From: an uncultured Eubacteriales bacterium
GTDB taxonomy: Bacteria > Bacillota > Clostridia > Oscillospirales > Oscillospiraceae
Reading direction: 5' to 3'
Length of the DNA: 48,824 nucleotides
Assembly: GCA_900316205.1 (NCBI GenBank)
Contig: ONBX01000029.1
Coordinates: 1-48,824, forward strand
The notes beneath the pieces are model-generated. The model had not been told where the DNA came from. It made no database searches and worked only from the letters and a program-made list of their open reading frames with translations. Shown one piece after another: positions 25,758-35,846 of the stretch; position 1 is the stretch's first letter, and every line of letters starts with the position of its first letter. Position numbers and translations under genes: made by a program.

Positions 25758-26516
25758 TCAGTCCATATTGGTCCGGTAGAAATTGCCGGGGCGGGGGTTG
25801 GAGGGGTTCTGATCCAGACTGTGGATCCAGGAATCCCAGTCGCGCTGCATATAGGTGTCGATCGCAAGGGGGGTGCCGATGTATTTCGGGTCGTGCCCTT
25901 CGGCGAGGAAGCGGTCGAGAAACTGCTTCTTGCCGGAGGTGTAGAGCACCGGAACGCCGGTGCGCTCCGAGACCTCGCGGATCATCTCGTAGCCGTCGCG
26001 CAGCTCGGCGTCGGTGGTGGCGATGGCGAGGTTGGTGTTGTTGATCATGCCGGTGATCTGCAGGCGGGAGTGGATCTGCATCTCCTCCTGCAGCTTGATG
26101 ATGCGCTCCACCGTCCCGGCGAGCGGGCGGCGGATGTTCACCACGTTCAGCACCTCCAGGGCGCCGGGCTCGAGCTCCATGAAGTCCTGATAGTAACGCG
26201 CCACGGCCGTGGCGCCCACGGCGTCGCCGCCGACGTCGAACACAACGGTGTCCCAGTCCATGGCGAAGGCGGAGGCAACCTCAGCGGGAACGGAGAGCGT
26301 TTCAATACCGGCGCAGGCGAAGTTCGGGGAGACCAGGCGGATCTCCTTCATCTGGGTCATCCTGCCCCGCTCGGTCAGCCGGAAGTAGGTGTTCACCATA
26401 TCCAGGTCCAGCAGCTCCGTCCGCTCTCCCCGCTCCGCCGCGCGAAAGGCGAAGTTCAGGGCAAGCTCCGTTTTGCCGCTGCCGTAGTTGCCGATCAGGA
26501 CCTTCATCTTTTTCAT
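25758..26516 (-). CDS. P-loop ATP-binding protein linked to the oxidoreductase operon
   Basis: The 252-residue protein begins MKKMKVLIGNYGSGKTELAL, a Walker A loop. LLDLDMVNTYFRLTERG resembles the switch region of MinD/ParA-like ATPases, and TVVFDVGGDAVGA is a Walker B. The second half has an alpha/beta Rossmann pattern (LQITGMINNTNLA, VLYTSGK). It is first behind the promoter at 26569, with a 99-base gap before the ferredoxin gene. A role in assembling or regulating the oxidoreductase is suggested only by position. I do not recognise a named family. Confidence 0.75.
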   Translation of the reverse strand: MKKMKVLIGNYGSGKTELALNFAFRAAERGERTELLDLDMVNTYFRLTERGRMTQMKEIRLVSPNFACAGIETLSVPAEVASAFAMDWDTVVFDVGGDAVGATAVARYYQDFMELEPGALEVLNVVNIRRPLAGTVERIIKLQEEMQIHSRLQITGMINNTNLAIATTDAELRDGYEMIREVSERTGVPVLYTSGKKQFLDRFLAEGHDPKYIGTPLAIDTYMQRDWDSWIHSLDQNPSNPRPGNFYRTNMD

Positions 26517-26568
26517 AGCCGCAGCCTCTCTTTATCCTCTGTGAAAAAAGCATCATTTTTCAAGTAGC

Positions 26569-26597
26569 ATTTTAGCATTGTCCCGAAGATGCGTCAA
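26569..26597 (-). promoter_or_regulatory. Promoter of the P-loop/2-oxoacid oxidoreductase operon
   Basis: TTGACG and TAAAAT are separated by exactly 17 bases on the minus strand in an A+T-rich stretch. The leader is about 45 bases. Confidence 0.8.
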
Positions 26598-26722
26598 TGA
26601 TGCAAAATGCCCATATTTTTATTTTTTTAAGCAACAGAGTGACGAAGAAATAAATTGTTTGTTTTCATTCTGATGCAGAAATTAGATTTCCCGTAAATTT
26701 TGCTCTTTCTGCGGGCAAAAGT

Positions 26723-26754
26723 GCGGCGGACGCCCTTTCGAGGCCGCCCGCCGC
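26723..26754. repeat. G+C-rich palindrome
   Basis: GCGGCGG pairs with CCGCCGC across an inner helix. It lies upstream of the operon promoter. Nothing else is seen from 26600 to 26779. Confidence 0.45.
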
Positions 26755-26779
26755 AAGGTATCGGCAAAGTCTGTTCCTG

Positions 26780-26898
26780 TCATTGCGAACCCGCCACGGG
26801 TGTAAGTTCGCCTTAGCCAAATCAAAGATTTGGAGGCTCACTTAAGTGACCGATGTCACTGGCGTGGGGTCTGCCCTGCGGGTACAATCCGTATCCCC
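26780..26898. repeat. Interspersed hairpin repeat, long form (family X)
   Basis: TCATTGCGAAC on the left and ACAATCCGTATCCCC on the right match the frame of the short unit at 1671-1719. Inside are further hairpins: CCAAATC with GATTTGG (26817-26833), the palindrome TCACTTAAGTGA, and GTGAC with GTCAC. The long form therefore looks like the short one with hairpins inserted at its tip. Confidence 0.6.
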
Positions 26899-27004
26899 AG
26901 GAAGATGCATGTATCAAGGCTGTTTACCGGATAACGGATCCCCCCGCGCGTCGGCCCGACTGCCTCCTCGGAATATCACGTTTCGAGCTTTGTCGGCGCA
27001 TTTT

Positions 27005-27038
27005 GAAAACACCCCGAGGACAGCCTCGGGGTGTTTTC
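27005..27038 (-). terminator. Terminator of the ATP synthase operon
   Basis: A perfect 15-bp stem (GAAAACACCCCGAGG and its complement, 4-base loop) begins within the atpC stop codon region and ends in a T run on the minus strand. Confidence 0.88.
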
Positions 27039-27299
27039 AGTCCTCCAGGATCTGCCCGGAGGAAACCAGGATGTTCACTTCGTTTTTTTCCACGCTGGCA
27101 ATGCCGGAAGAGATGCGCAGGCGCATTGTGCCCTCCTCACAGCGCAGGCGGAGGATCCCCGCCTCCAGGTTGCAGAGCATATCCGCGTGGCCCTTCAGCA
27201 CCCCGACAGAGCCGAAGCCTGTTGGCAGATTCAGCGACTCCACCATCCGCTCCAGGATAGGCCCGTCGGCGGTGAGCACGTGCAGCGAGATCCCGTCCA

Positions 27300-27300
<1 letters not shown>
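27037..27300 (-). CDS. atpC: F-type ATP synthase epsilon subunit, short form
   Basis: The 87-residue protein matches the N-terminal beta-sandwich of epsilon: LHVLTADGPIL, VGVLKGHADMLCNLEAGILRLR and the final strand IASVEKNEVNILV. Usual epsilon proteins are 130-140 residues, with two C-terminal helices that can block rotation. Here the stop follows the sandwich directly, so that inhibitory domain is absent. The stop is set against a clean terminator, so this is unlikely to be a sequencing slip. Its start overlaps the atpD stop. Confidence 0.9.
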
Positions 27301-29110
<1,810 letters not shown>

Positions 29111-29126
29111 TCAAGCGGAATGGGCT

Positions 29127-29966
29127 TTATAACGCCGCGGCGCCGCCCACGATCTCGGAGATCTCCGTGGTGATGGCGGCCTGGCGGGCGTGGTTCAGCT
29201 CCAGGGTCAGCTCCTGGATCAGCTCCTCGGTGTTGTCCGAGGCGGAGGTCATGGCTGTCATGCGGGCGGCATGCTCGCCGGTGCGGGCCTCCAGCAGGGC
29301 GGAGTGGACCTGGTTCACCAGGGTCAGCTCCAGCAGCCGCTCCAGCACGGTCTCCCCGTCCGGCTCGCAGATCACGTCCCGGTCCTCCCCGCCCTCCGGA
29401 AGCTGCAGAGGCAGCAGGGTCGTGACACAGGGGCTTTGCTGCAGCACGGAGCGAAAATGCTGGTACACCAGCCGCACCTCGCTGACCTCGCCGGAGGTGT
29501 AGAGCTGCTTGAGCTCCTCCGTCAGGCTCTGGGCCTCCTGCGCGGTGGGCGCATCGCTGATCTCCAGGCGCTTATCCACGCCGCCGATCAGATCCCGGCC
29601 CCAGCGGCCCGCCACATAGAGCAGGCTCTCACGCTTTTCCTCGGCCCGGAGCTGCTCAAAATAGCGCAGCAGGCTGTGGTTGTAGGTGCCGCAGAGGCCG
29701 CGGTTTCCCACAATGAGCACATAGCAGAGCTTTCCCTCCTCCGGCGCGGGCCGGAGATAGGGGCTTTTCCCCGCATCGGCTCCGCCTCCCAGAGAGAGCA
29801 GGATCTCCCGGCTCTTCTCCGCGAAGCTGCGCAGGCGGGAGGCGGCAGACTGGGTCTTGCGCAGCTTTGCCGCCGCCACCATTTTCATGGACTTGGTGAT
29901 CTGCCGGGTGCTCTCCACACTTTTGATGCGCATGCGGATCGCGCGCAGATTGGCCAATACAATCAC
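29127..29966 (-). CDS. atpG: F-type ATP synthase gamma subunit
   Basis: The 279-residue protein starts ANLRAIRMRIKSVESTRQIT after a few residues, the N-terminal helix of the rotor shaft. It ends with MTSASDNTEELIQELTLELN and NHARQAAITTEISEIVGGA, the C-terminal helix. IVGNRGLCGTYNHSLL is the conserved strand near residue 80. Length and motifs are normal. It follows the alpha fusion after 169 bases of palindromic repeats. Confidence 0.96.
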   Translation of the reverse strand: MIVLANLRAIRMRIKSVESTRQITKSMKMVAAAKLRKTQSAASRLRSFAEKSREILLSLGGGADAGKSPYLRPAPEEGKLCYVLIVGNRGLCGTYNHSLLRYFEQLRAEEKRESLLYVAGRWGRDLIGGVDKRLEISDAPTAQEAQSLTEELKQLYTSGEVSEVRLVYQHFRSVLQQSPCVTTLLPLQLPEGGEDRDVICEPDGETVLERLLELTLVNQVHSALLEARTGEHAARMTAMTSASDNTEELIQELTLELNHARQAAITTEISEIVGGAAAL

Positions 29967-29974
29967 TTCCTCTT

Positions 29975-30118
29975 AGCCTTCCCCTCTGGGGAAGGGGGAC
30001 CGCGGAGCGGTGGATGAGGTTCGTCGAGGAGGAGTGAAGAGAGAAGAGATATGGTGTCCGCTTCGCGGATGATTCCAATCCATCACGCCACAGGCGTGAT
30101 ACCACAACTATTCACTAT
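29975..30118. repeat. Palindromic repeat between atpA-fusion and atpG
   Basis: CTTCCCCTCTGGGGAAG is followed by GGACCGCGGAGCGGTGGATGAGG, then GTCCGCTTCGCGGAT and CACGCCACAGGCGTG hairpins, and an A+T-rich run of TATTCACT units near 30108. It is related to the units at 22700 and 44280. Confidence 0.7.
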
Positions 30119-30135
30119 TCACTCTTCTCTATTCA

Positions 30136-32376
30136 CTACCCCTGAAAGCTTTCCTTGAACTCTGCGATGATCTCCCGCAGGCGCTGCAGCTCCTCCTTCG
30201 AGAGCTTGCGCCCGGAGAGGATCTCACCCTCCAGCTGGGGCCACTTCTGGCGCACGAAGGGCAGCAGCTCCGCTTCGAAGCGGGCCACATCCCTGAGCTC
30301 CAGGGAATCGGCAAAGCCCTCGCTGACGGCGAAGATGCTGATGACCTGGTCGCTGGCCTCCATGGGGGCGTACTGGGGCTGCTTGAGAAGCTCGGTCATC
30401 CGGTCGCCCCGGTGCAGGGTAGCCTGGGTGGCCTTGTCCAGGTCGCTGCCGAACTGGGCAAAGGCGGCCAGCTCCCGGTATTGGGCCAGCTCCATGCGGA
30501 GTCTGCCCGCCACCTGCTTCATGGCCCCCAGCTGGGCCGAGCCGCCCACACGGCTCACCGAGAGGCCCACGTTCACTGCGGGACGGACGCCGGAATTGAA
30601 CAGATCCGTCTCCAGGAAAATCTGGCCGTCGGTGATGGAAATGACGTTGGTGGGGATATAGGCGGAGATGTCCCCCGCCTGGGTCTCGATGATGGGCAGG
30701 GCGGTCATGCTGCCGCCGCCCTCCTCGTCGCTGAGGCGGGCAGCCCGCTCCAGCAGACGGGAATGGAGATAGAACACGTCGCCGGGATAGGCCTCCCGTC
30801 CGGGGGGCCGGTGCAGCAGCAGGGAGATCTCCCGGTAGGCCACGGCCTGCTTGGAGAGATCGTCATAGATGATGAGTACGTCCCGGCCCTTGTACATGAA
30901 GTATTCGCCCATGGCGGCGCCGGCGTAGGGCGCGATGTAGAGCATGGGCGCCGATTCCGAAGCGCTGGCGGACACCACGATGGTGTAGTCCAGGGCGCCG
31001 GCCTGGCGCAGCTTTTCCACAAAGCCCGCCACGGTGGACTCCTTCTGCCCGATGGCCACGTAGATGCAGATCATGTCCTTCCCCTTCTGGTTCAGGATCG
31101 TGTCCAGGGCGATGGCGGTCTTGCCGGTCTGGCGGTCGCCGATGATGAGCTCGCGCTGGCCCCGGCCGATGGGGATCAGGGCGTCAATGGCCTTGATGCC
31201 GGTCTGCATGGGCTTGGAGACGCTCTTGCGGGCGATGACGCCGGGAGCGGGGCTTTCAATGGGGCGGCTGTGCCCGGTGCGGATCTCCCCGCCGCCGTCG
31301 ATGGGACGGCCCAGGGCATCCACCACCCGGCCGATCAGCTCCTCGCCCACGGGCACCTCGATGATGCGCCCGGTGCGGCGCACGGCCGCGCCCTCCTGGA
31401 CAGCGTCGTAGCTGCCCAGCAGCACCACGCCCACATTGTCCTTCTCCAGGTCCATCACCATGCCGCGCAGGCCGCCCTCCAGCTCCAGCAGCTCGCCCGC
31501 CATGGCGTCGGACACGCCGGACACCCGGCAGATACCGTCGGACACGCTGATGACCCGGCCGGTCTGGTAGACCTCCGGCTGGGCGCTGACCTGGGAGAGC
31601 TCCTCCCGCAGGGCCCTGAGGGCGTCCTCGCCGCCGTCGTCGGCTGCGGCGATGTTCTTCCTTGCCCGCTCCAGAAGGCCGGCAAGGCTTCCGTCATAGA
31701 CGGTGTCCCCCACCTGCAGCACCAGGCCGCCGATGAGAGATTCGTTCAAAACAAGCTCAGGCTCCTGCTCGATGCCCGCCTTTTTCAGGCAGCGCGTCAG
31801 GCGCTCCAGCACCTCCTCCGCGGGCTTTTCCACGGCGGAGAGGGTCAGGGTCAGACTGCCGCCCTCCAAAAGGCGAAGCCGGTCCCCGGCGGTGAGCTTC
31901 AGCTCCCGCTCCATTCGCTGGGCAAAGCGCCGGTCCAGATCCCGCCGCGCGGCGGCATAGTCCGGCTTTTGCAGCAGCAGAGCGGTCTGCTCGCAGATCT
32001 CCTCCGCGGCCCGGGCATTCAGATCCCGCCTGAGGCTGCGGCGATAGCGTTCCTCGTCTCCGGCGCTGTCCCGGGCCAGGGCCGCCAGTTCCTTGTCGGT
32101 GGCCTGGGCGCTGATGGCCCGGCGCTGCCGGGCGGCTTCCTCCGCCTCCTGGGCGATGCGCTCCACCGCCTTCCGGCCCTGGGCGTCCTTCTCCGGCAGC
32201 TCCCGCATCAGCTTTTCGGCGTTATCTGCCGCCTGCTCGGAGTCCGTCAAGCCCTTTTGCACCTCGTCCCGGTGCTTTTCCAGCATGTTCCGGACGATCT
32301 TTCTGCCCACCAGGAACAGGCCGCCTGCCAGGATCGCAAAGTTGATGAGGCCATACAGGATGTTCCATCCGCTCAC
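30136..32376 (-). CDS. atpA: ATP synthase b'-delta-alpha fusion protein
   Basis: One 746-residue frame, starting at a GTG with GGAGG ten bases upstream, joins three subunits. Residues 1-155 are a b-type stalk: a membrane helix at 6-26 then a charged coiled coil. Residues about 160-240 match the C-terminal domain of delta, with [20 protein letters not shown]. Residues about 250-746 are a complete alpha subunit, with [17 protein letters not shown], Walker [10 protein letters not shown] and [13 protein letters not shown]. The N-terminal helical domain of delta is not seen. b-delta fusions are known in Actinobacteria; I know of no described b-delta-alpha fusion. No other atpH or atpA is in the operon. 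The start overlaps the atpF stop by four bases. Confidence 0.9.
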   Translation of the reverse strand: MSGWNILYGLINFAILAGGLFLVGRKIVRNMLEKHRDEVQKGLTDSEQAADNAEKLMRELPEKDAQGRKAVERIAQEAEEAARQRRAISAQATDKELAALARDSAGDEERYRRSLRRDLNARAAEEICEQTALLLQKPDYAAARRDLDRRFAQRMERELKLTAGDRLRLLEGGSLTLTLSAVEKPAEEVLERLTRCLKKAGIEQEPELVLNESLIGGLVLQVGDTVYDGSLAGLLERARKNIAAADDGGEDALRALREELSQVSAQPEVYQTGRVISVSDGICRVSGVSDAMAGELLELEGGLRGMVMDLEKDNVGVVLLGSYDAVQEGAAVRRTGRIIEVPVGEELIGRVVDALGRPIDGGGEIRTGHSRPIESPAPGVIARKSVSKPMQTGIKAIDALIPIGRGQRELIIGDRQTGKTAIALDTILNQKGKDMICIYVAIGQKESTVAGFVEKLRQAGALDYTIVVSASASESAPMLYIAPYAGAAMGEYFMYKGRDVLIIYDDLSKQAVAYREISLLLHRPPGREAYPGDVFYLHSRLLERAARLSDEEGGGSMTALPIIETQAGDISAYIPTNVISITDGQIFLETDLFNSGVRPAVNVGLSVSRVGGSAQLGAMKQVAGRLRMELAQYRELAAFAQFGSDLDKATQATLHRGDRMTELLKQPQYAPMEASDQVISIFAVSEGFADSLELRDVARFEAELLPFVRQKWPQLEGEILSGRKLSKEELQRLREIIAEFKESFQG

Positions 32377-32816
32377 CGGGCATCGACCTCCTCTCCCAGC
32401 AGCTTCCTGGCCAGAGAGGCAGCCAGGGCAGGCTCCGCCGCCGTCAGGCGCTCATGCTCCTGCCGGCTCTGCTGCTGCATCTGCTCCCGCTTCTGTCCCT
32501 CCTGCTCCCGGATGCCGCGCCTGGCGGCAAGCAGGGTGTCTCCGCTCTCCCGCAGGCTCTCCTCTTCGGTGCGCTGCAGCAGGGCGCGGGCCTCCTCCCG
32601 GGCTGCCTGCTCTTCCGCTTCCCGGCGCGCATCGGCCTCCTGGAGGGAGGCCGTGGCCTCCCGCTCCTTTTCCAGGCCCGCGTCGATGCGCGCCTGGCGG
32701 GCGTCCATATGCTCGCAGATGGGCTTGAAAAGGAAACGCCGCAGCAGGAAATATAGCAGGAAGAAGTTGATGACAGTCCATATGAGCTCGGAAATATTGA
32801 TGCTTAACATGGACAC
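32373..32816 (-). CDS. atpF: F-type ATP synthase b subunit
   Basis: The 147-residue protein has one membrane helix ([19 protein letters not shown], about 12-30) and a long Glu/Arg/Ala-rich coiled coil. It ends with the [12 protein letters not shown] motif that meets delta. It forms the peripheral stalk with the b'-like N-terminus of the downstream fusion protein, giving a b/b' pair. It lies between atpE and the fusion gene. Confidence 0.93.
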   Translation of the reverse strand: MSMLSINISELIWTVINFFLLYFLLRRFLFKPICEHMDARQARIDAGLEKEREATASLQEADARREAEEQAAREEARALLQRTEEESLRESGDTLLAARRGIREQEGQKREQMQQQSRQEHERLTAAEPALAASLARKLLGEEVDAR

Positions 32817-32838
32817 TGTCCTCCTGTGCCGAAATGTC

Positions 32839-33066
32839 TTAAATCTTGCCGACCAGCATAAAGGCGACCAGCATGCCGTAGATGGTCAGCGCTTCCATCA
32901 GGGCCAGGGACAGGATCAGCGAGCTCCGGATGTCGCCGGCGGCCTCGGGCTGACGGGCAATGGCCTCCATGGCCTTGGATGCGGTGCGTCCCTGGGAGAT
33001 GGCGGTGGCGGCTGCGGTGACGCAGAGCACCAGAGCGGCGGCAAGTGCGATAAGTCCTCTTTCCAT
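32839..33066 (-). CDS. atpE: F-type ATP synthase c subunit
   Basis: I start at the ATG preceded by AGGAGG at eight bases; the protein has 75 residues. Two membrane helices flank the polar loop [10 protein letters not shown]. The ion-binding glutamate lies in [10 protein letters not shown]. Compared with known sodium-type c subunits, the helix-1 Gln (SQGRTA) and the Tyr are kept, but the residue after Glu is Ala, where sodium rings have Ser or Thr. This favours protons but is not decisive. Confidence 0.95.
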   Translation of the reverse strand: MERGLIALAAALVLCVTAAATAISQGRTASKAMEAIARQPEAAGDIRSSLILSLALMEALTIYGMLVAFMLVGKI

Positions 33067-33104
33067 GATCAAATCCTCCTAAATTGTATATGGTAGATTG
33101 TTTC

Positions 33105-33794
33105 TTACTCTTCTTCCACCGCTTCCGACACATAGATCGAAAGCAGCATGGTGAACACCATGGCCTGCAGCGCGCAGAACAGCAGGCTCAGCACGTTCAT
33201 GATGAGCGGCACGCCGATGGGAAAGATCTCATAGAGCGTTTCCGTAACCATCTCCTCGCCGTACAGGTTGCCGTAAAGACGCAGGGCCAGGGAGGCCGGG
33301 CGGATCAGCTGCTCCAGCAGGTTCAGCGGCAGCATCAGCACCACCAGGAAGATGGGCTTGATGGAGGCAAAGCTTGCCAGATACTTGCCGAGGCCCCGCT
33401 CCTTCACGCCGATCACGTGGGTGGTGAAGAAAGCGATGACGCCAAGGCCCGCCGTCACCGAGAGGGAGGCCGTGGGCACGGCGAAGCCCTTCAAATGCCC
33501 GGCGCCCGGCAGGATGCCGGAGTAGTTGCACACGATGATGAAGATAAAGAAGGTGGCAAACACCGAAAAGTATTTGCGCCCGTGCTCCTTGCCCAGGTTT
33601 CCCTCATAGTAATTGCGCAGATAGCCTACCGCGATCTCCGCCGCGTTCTGCAGCGGCCCCGGCACCTCCTTCAGGTTCCGGGTGGCCAGCCAGCTCAGAA
33701 GCGTCAGCACCGCGATGATGGCCCACATGGTGGTGACGGTGCTCGTCACCTCCAGCGGCCCGATGGAAAACAATACGTTGGACGCGTGTTCCAT
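33105..33794 (-). CDS. atpB: F-type ATP synthase a subunit
   Basis: The 229-residue membrane protein has five or six helices. The key half-channel arginine lies in EQLIRPASLALRLYGNLYGEE (the second Arg region), and FALQAMVFTMLLSIYVSEA is the last helix. It carries ions to and from the c ring. It is the first gene of the operon, ordered a-c-b-(b'-delta-alpha)-gamma-beta-epsilon, which is the common bacterial order apart from the fusion. Confidence 0.94.
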   Translation of the reverse strand: MEHASNVLFSIGPLEVTSTVTTMWAIIAVLTLLSWLATRNLKEVPGPLQNAAEIAVGYLRNYYEGNLGKEHGRKYFSVFATFFIFIIVCNYSGILPGAGHLKGFAVPTASLSVTAGLGVIAFFTTHVIGVKERGLGKYLASFASIKPIFLVVLMLPLNLLEQLIRPASLALRLYGNLYGEEMVTETLYEIFPIGVPLIMNVLSLLFCALQAMVFTMLLSIYVSEAVEEE

Positions 33795-33880
33795 GTTCTC
33801 CCCTCTTCCGTTTCAGATCCCGCCGCCCTCCGGGGACAGCGCTTCGTGAATCACTCGCAGCAAAATTCACACGATAGGGT

Positions 33881-33909
33881 ATTATACACCATTTTTCCCG
33901 GAAAAGAAA
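33881..33909 (-). promoter_or_regulatory. Probable promoter of the ATP synthase operon
   Basis: A perfect TATAAT lies on the minus strand at 33881-33886, with only a weak -35 (TTTCTT) 17 bases upstream. The leader would be about 80 bases. Confidence 0.55.
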
Positions 33910-34019
33910 GTCCCGGTTTGAACACTTGCGCGAAATTGTTGAAATCAAAAACTGAAATCTGGAGACATGTGCCAGAGCCTGTGCGTTTTCCCCGCGCCAA
34001 AAGTTTTTATTTTTCCCCC

Positions 34020-34048
34020 TTGACAATTCATACTGCCTGTGCTATTCT
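34020..34048 (+). promoter_or_regulatory. Promoter of initiator tRNA-Met
   Basis: A perfect TTGACA and a TATTCT are 17 bases apart. The tRNA starts 36 bases below the -10 box. Confidence 0.85.
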
Positions 34049-34083
34049 AATCAAGCTCCCAACGAGGGGGCCTAAAAGTATAT

Positions 34084-34158
<75 letters not shown>

Positions 34159-34159
<1 letters not shown>

Positions 34160-34197
34160 AAACGAAAGAGACGCTTTGTGCGTCTCTTTTCGTTTTG
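34159..34197 (+). terminator. Terminator of tRNA-fMet
   Basis: AAAACGAAAGAGACGC pairs with its full complement around a 5-base loop and begins at the last base of the tRNA. Confidence 0.85.
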
Positions 34198-34378
34198 CCT
34201 GTGGAGCGTTTGAAGCAACGGCCTCCGGAGGAGGTCGTTGGAATTGAGGGCTCCCGCCGCCTGCGGCGGATGCAGGGAGCCCTCAATTTCCGCAGCGGTC
34301 GAAAAACCGGAGGATCAGCGTAAGCCCGAACGGTTTTTCGGGCACCGCAAGGCGGGCCAAATCCTTCCCCCACAACCA
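34198..34378 (+). repeat. tRNA-fMet 3'-half cassette with structured insert (element E)
   Basis: GGAGGTCGTTGG at 34230-34241 equals the variable loop and 5' T-strand of tRNA-fMet (34125-34136). CAAATCCTTCCCCC-A-CAACCA at 34358-34378 equals its T-loop end, acceptor strand and CCA with one change. Between them, in place of two T-loop bases, lie 116 bases of structure. A 14-bp hairpin (AATTGAGGGCTCCC and its complement, around an inner GCCGCC/GGCGG helix) comes first. The motif AGCGTAAGCCCGAA ... TTCGGGCACCGCAA at 34317-34350 follows and is shared with 35642-35674. A terminator follows the CCA. Confidence 0.75.
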
Positions 34379-34380
34379 CT

Positions 34381-34417
34381 AAAACACAGTCCACCACTCC
34401 GTGGGCTGTGTTTTTTT
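34381..34417 (+). terminator. Terminator after the tRNA-fMet cassette
   Basis: AAAACACAGTCCAC pairs with GTGGGCTGTGTTTT and is followed by more T. It closely resembles the terminator at 35550-35589. Confidence 0.8.
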
Positions 34418-34531
34418 GCTGTTACAGAAGAAGAACAAAGCAGCCGAGATTCTTTTTGACTCTGACATGGATTTGAGCTATGATAAGAAGAACAAAATTA
34501 CAAATCGAAGCATTGAAAGGAGATGCGTTGG

Positions 34532-35524
34532 ATGAACGCATTGAAAGAAAAGCACCTGCGGCCGGGCCGCAAAATAACAGACCAGTTTCTGATCGCATCT
34601 GTGCTGACCTTTGCTATTGTACTCTTATCCACGATCCTCTTCCCTTTGGGGGATCTGGCGCTGGGCTTCTTTGAAAGCGTCCTCGGAGGCGACCGCGATG
34701 CAGCGGTGTTCCTCAAGAATTATTTTGACTTTTTCGGCATCTGGATCGGGCTGTTCCTTATCGTCGTCCTGTTCAAGGGCAACAGAACGATGCTGCAGGC
34801 TCTGAAGTACAGCAGAGAGCGCGCTCGCGGCGCGGACGGCCTCCCGGGAAACCGCGCCGGCAACAATTTCGGCGGTTTTCTGATCGGGCTTGCGCTGGGC
34901 TTCGGATGCAACGGCTTCTGCATTCTCATGTCCGTCCTGATGGGGGACATTTACCTGGAATACAGCGGCTTCAAACTGCTGCCCTTCCTGCTGTTCTTCC
35001 TGTGCGTTTTCATCCAGTCGGCGGCAGAGGAACTGACAGACCGCTGGTATCTGTATCAGAAGCTGCGCAGAAGATATAAGGCGCCGTGGATCGCGATCTT
35101 CGTCAATTCTCTGGTGTTCATGGCGATGCATCTGCTGAACCCGGGCGTAACCTTTCTGGCGATGCTGCAGGTGTTCCTTGTGGGCGTTCTGTTCTCGCTG
35201 TTTGTCTACTATTACAACGGCCTGTGGGTCGCCATGGCGTTCCACGCGGCATGGAACTTTACGCAAAGCATTGTCTTCGGTCTGCCGAACAGCGGGATCG
35301 TATCCGCCTATTCCGTGTTCAAGCTGGATGCAGCCTCGGCGACAAGCGGCCTGTTCTACAATGTTAACTTCGGCGTGGAGGGCAGCATTGGTTCCAATAT
35401 CATTCTCCTGGCCCTGATCCTCTTTGTTTTCCTGAAAAACAGGCGGAAGGGCGAGCACACGGACATCTGGGCGGACACGGACCAGGCGGCGATCGCGAAG
35501 CTCGCCGGCGAGACAACTGCGTGA
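34532..35524 (+). CDS. CPBP-family intramembrane metalloprotease (CAAX protease-like)
   Basis: I start at the ATG at 34532 because AAAGGAG lies nine bases before it; the in-frame ATG at 34523 is too close to that site. The 330-residue protein has about eight membrane helices. The family motifs are in order: EELTDRWYLYQKL (EExxxR) near 172, VFMAMHLLNPG (FxxxH-like) near 200, and AMAFHAAWNFTQ (HxxxN) near 240. Members cleave membrane-bound substrates or protect against bacteriocins. The target here is unknown. It sits alone between the tRNA-fMet cassette and the related element at 35590. Confidence 0.88.
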   Translation: MNALKEKHLRPGRKITDQFLIASVLTFAIVLLSTILFPLGDLALGFFESVLGGDRDAAVFLKNYFDFFGIWIGLFLIVVLFKGNRTMLQALKYSRERARGADGLPGNRAGNNFGGFLIGLALGFGCNGFCILMSVLMGDIYLEYSGFKLLPFLLFFLCVFIQSAAEELTDRWYLYQKLRRRYKAPWIAIFVNSLVFMAMHLLNPGVTFLAMLQVFLVGVLFSLFVYYYNGLWVAMAFHAAWNFTQSIVFGLPNSGIVSAYSVFKLDAASATSGLFYNVNFGVEGSIGSNIILLALILFVFLKNRRKGEHTDIWADTDQAAIAKLAGETTA

Positions 35525-35549
35525 GGCTCCATGGCGTATCTCCCGCTGC

Positions 35550-35589
35550 AAAAAAACGCAGTTCACCGGTCGGTGGACTGCGTTTTTTT
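35550..35589 (+). terminator. Terminator of the CPBP protease gene
   Basis: AAAAAAACGCAGTTCACC pairs with GGTGGACTGCGTTTTTTT around GGTC, 25 bases after the stop. Confidence 0.85.
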
Positions 35590-35730
35590 GCCGTTATGGG
35601 GAAGGATCCGGTTCGATGCTCTCCGGATTATGAGACCGGCGAGCGCAAGCCCGAAGCAGTTTTCGGGCACCGCAACCCGGGGCGCAGCGATAACCCGGAG
35701 TTCGCGTAAAGCTCTGTTCCCGCAGCCATA
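35590..35730 (+). repeat. Degenerate tRNA-fMet-related structured element (element F)
   Basis: The motif AGCGCAAGCCCGAA ... TTTCGGGCACCGCAA at 35642-35674 matches that at 34317-34350. ATAACCCGGAG at 35690-35700 and GTTCCCGCAGCCA at 35716-35728 resemble a decayed anticodon stem and acceptor end of tRNA-fMet. GGGGAAGGATCCGG at 35598-35611 is an inverted match to the tRNA 3' strand. It looks like an older relative of the cassette at 34198. Confidence 0.55.
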
Positions 35731-35846
35731 TCGGGTGGATGCAGCAGATTTCACGTTACATTCTCTTTATCTTTTTGCTCTTTTCCTTGAAATTACTTGA
35801 AGTAATTGCTATCATTCAATCACCACTCCGACGCAGGAGGCTTCTT

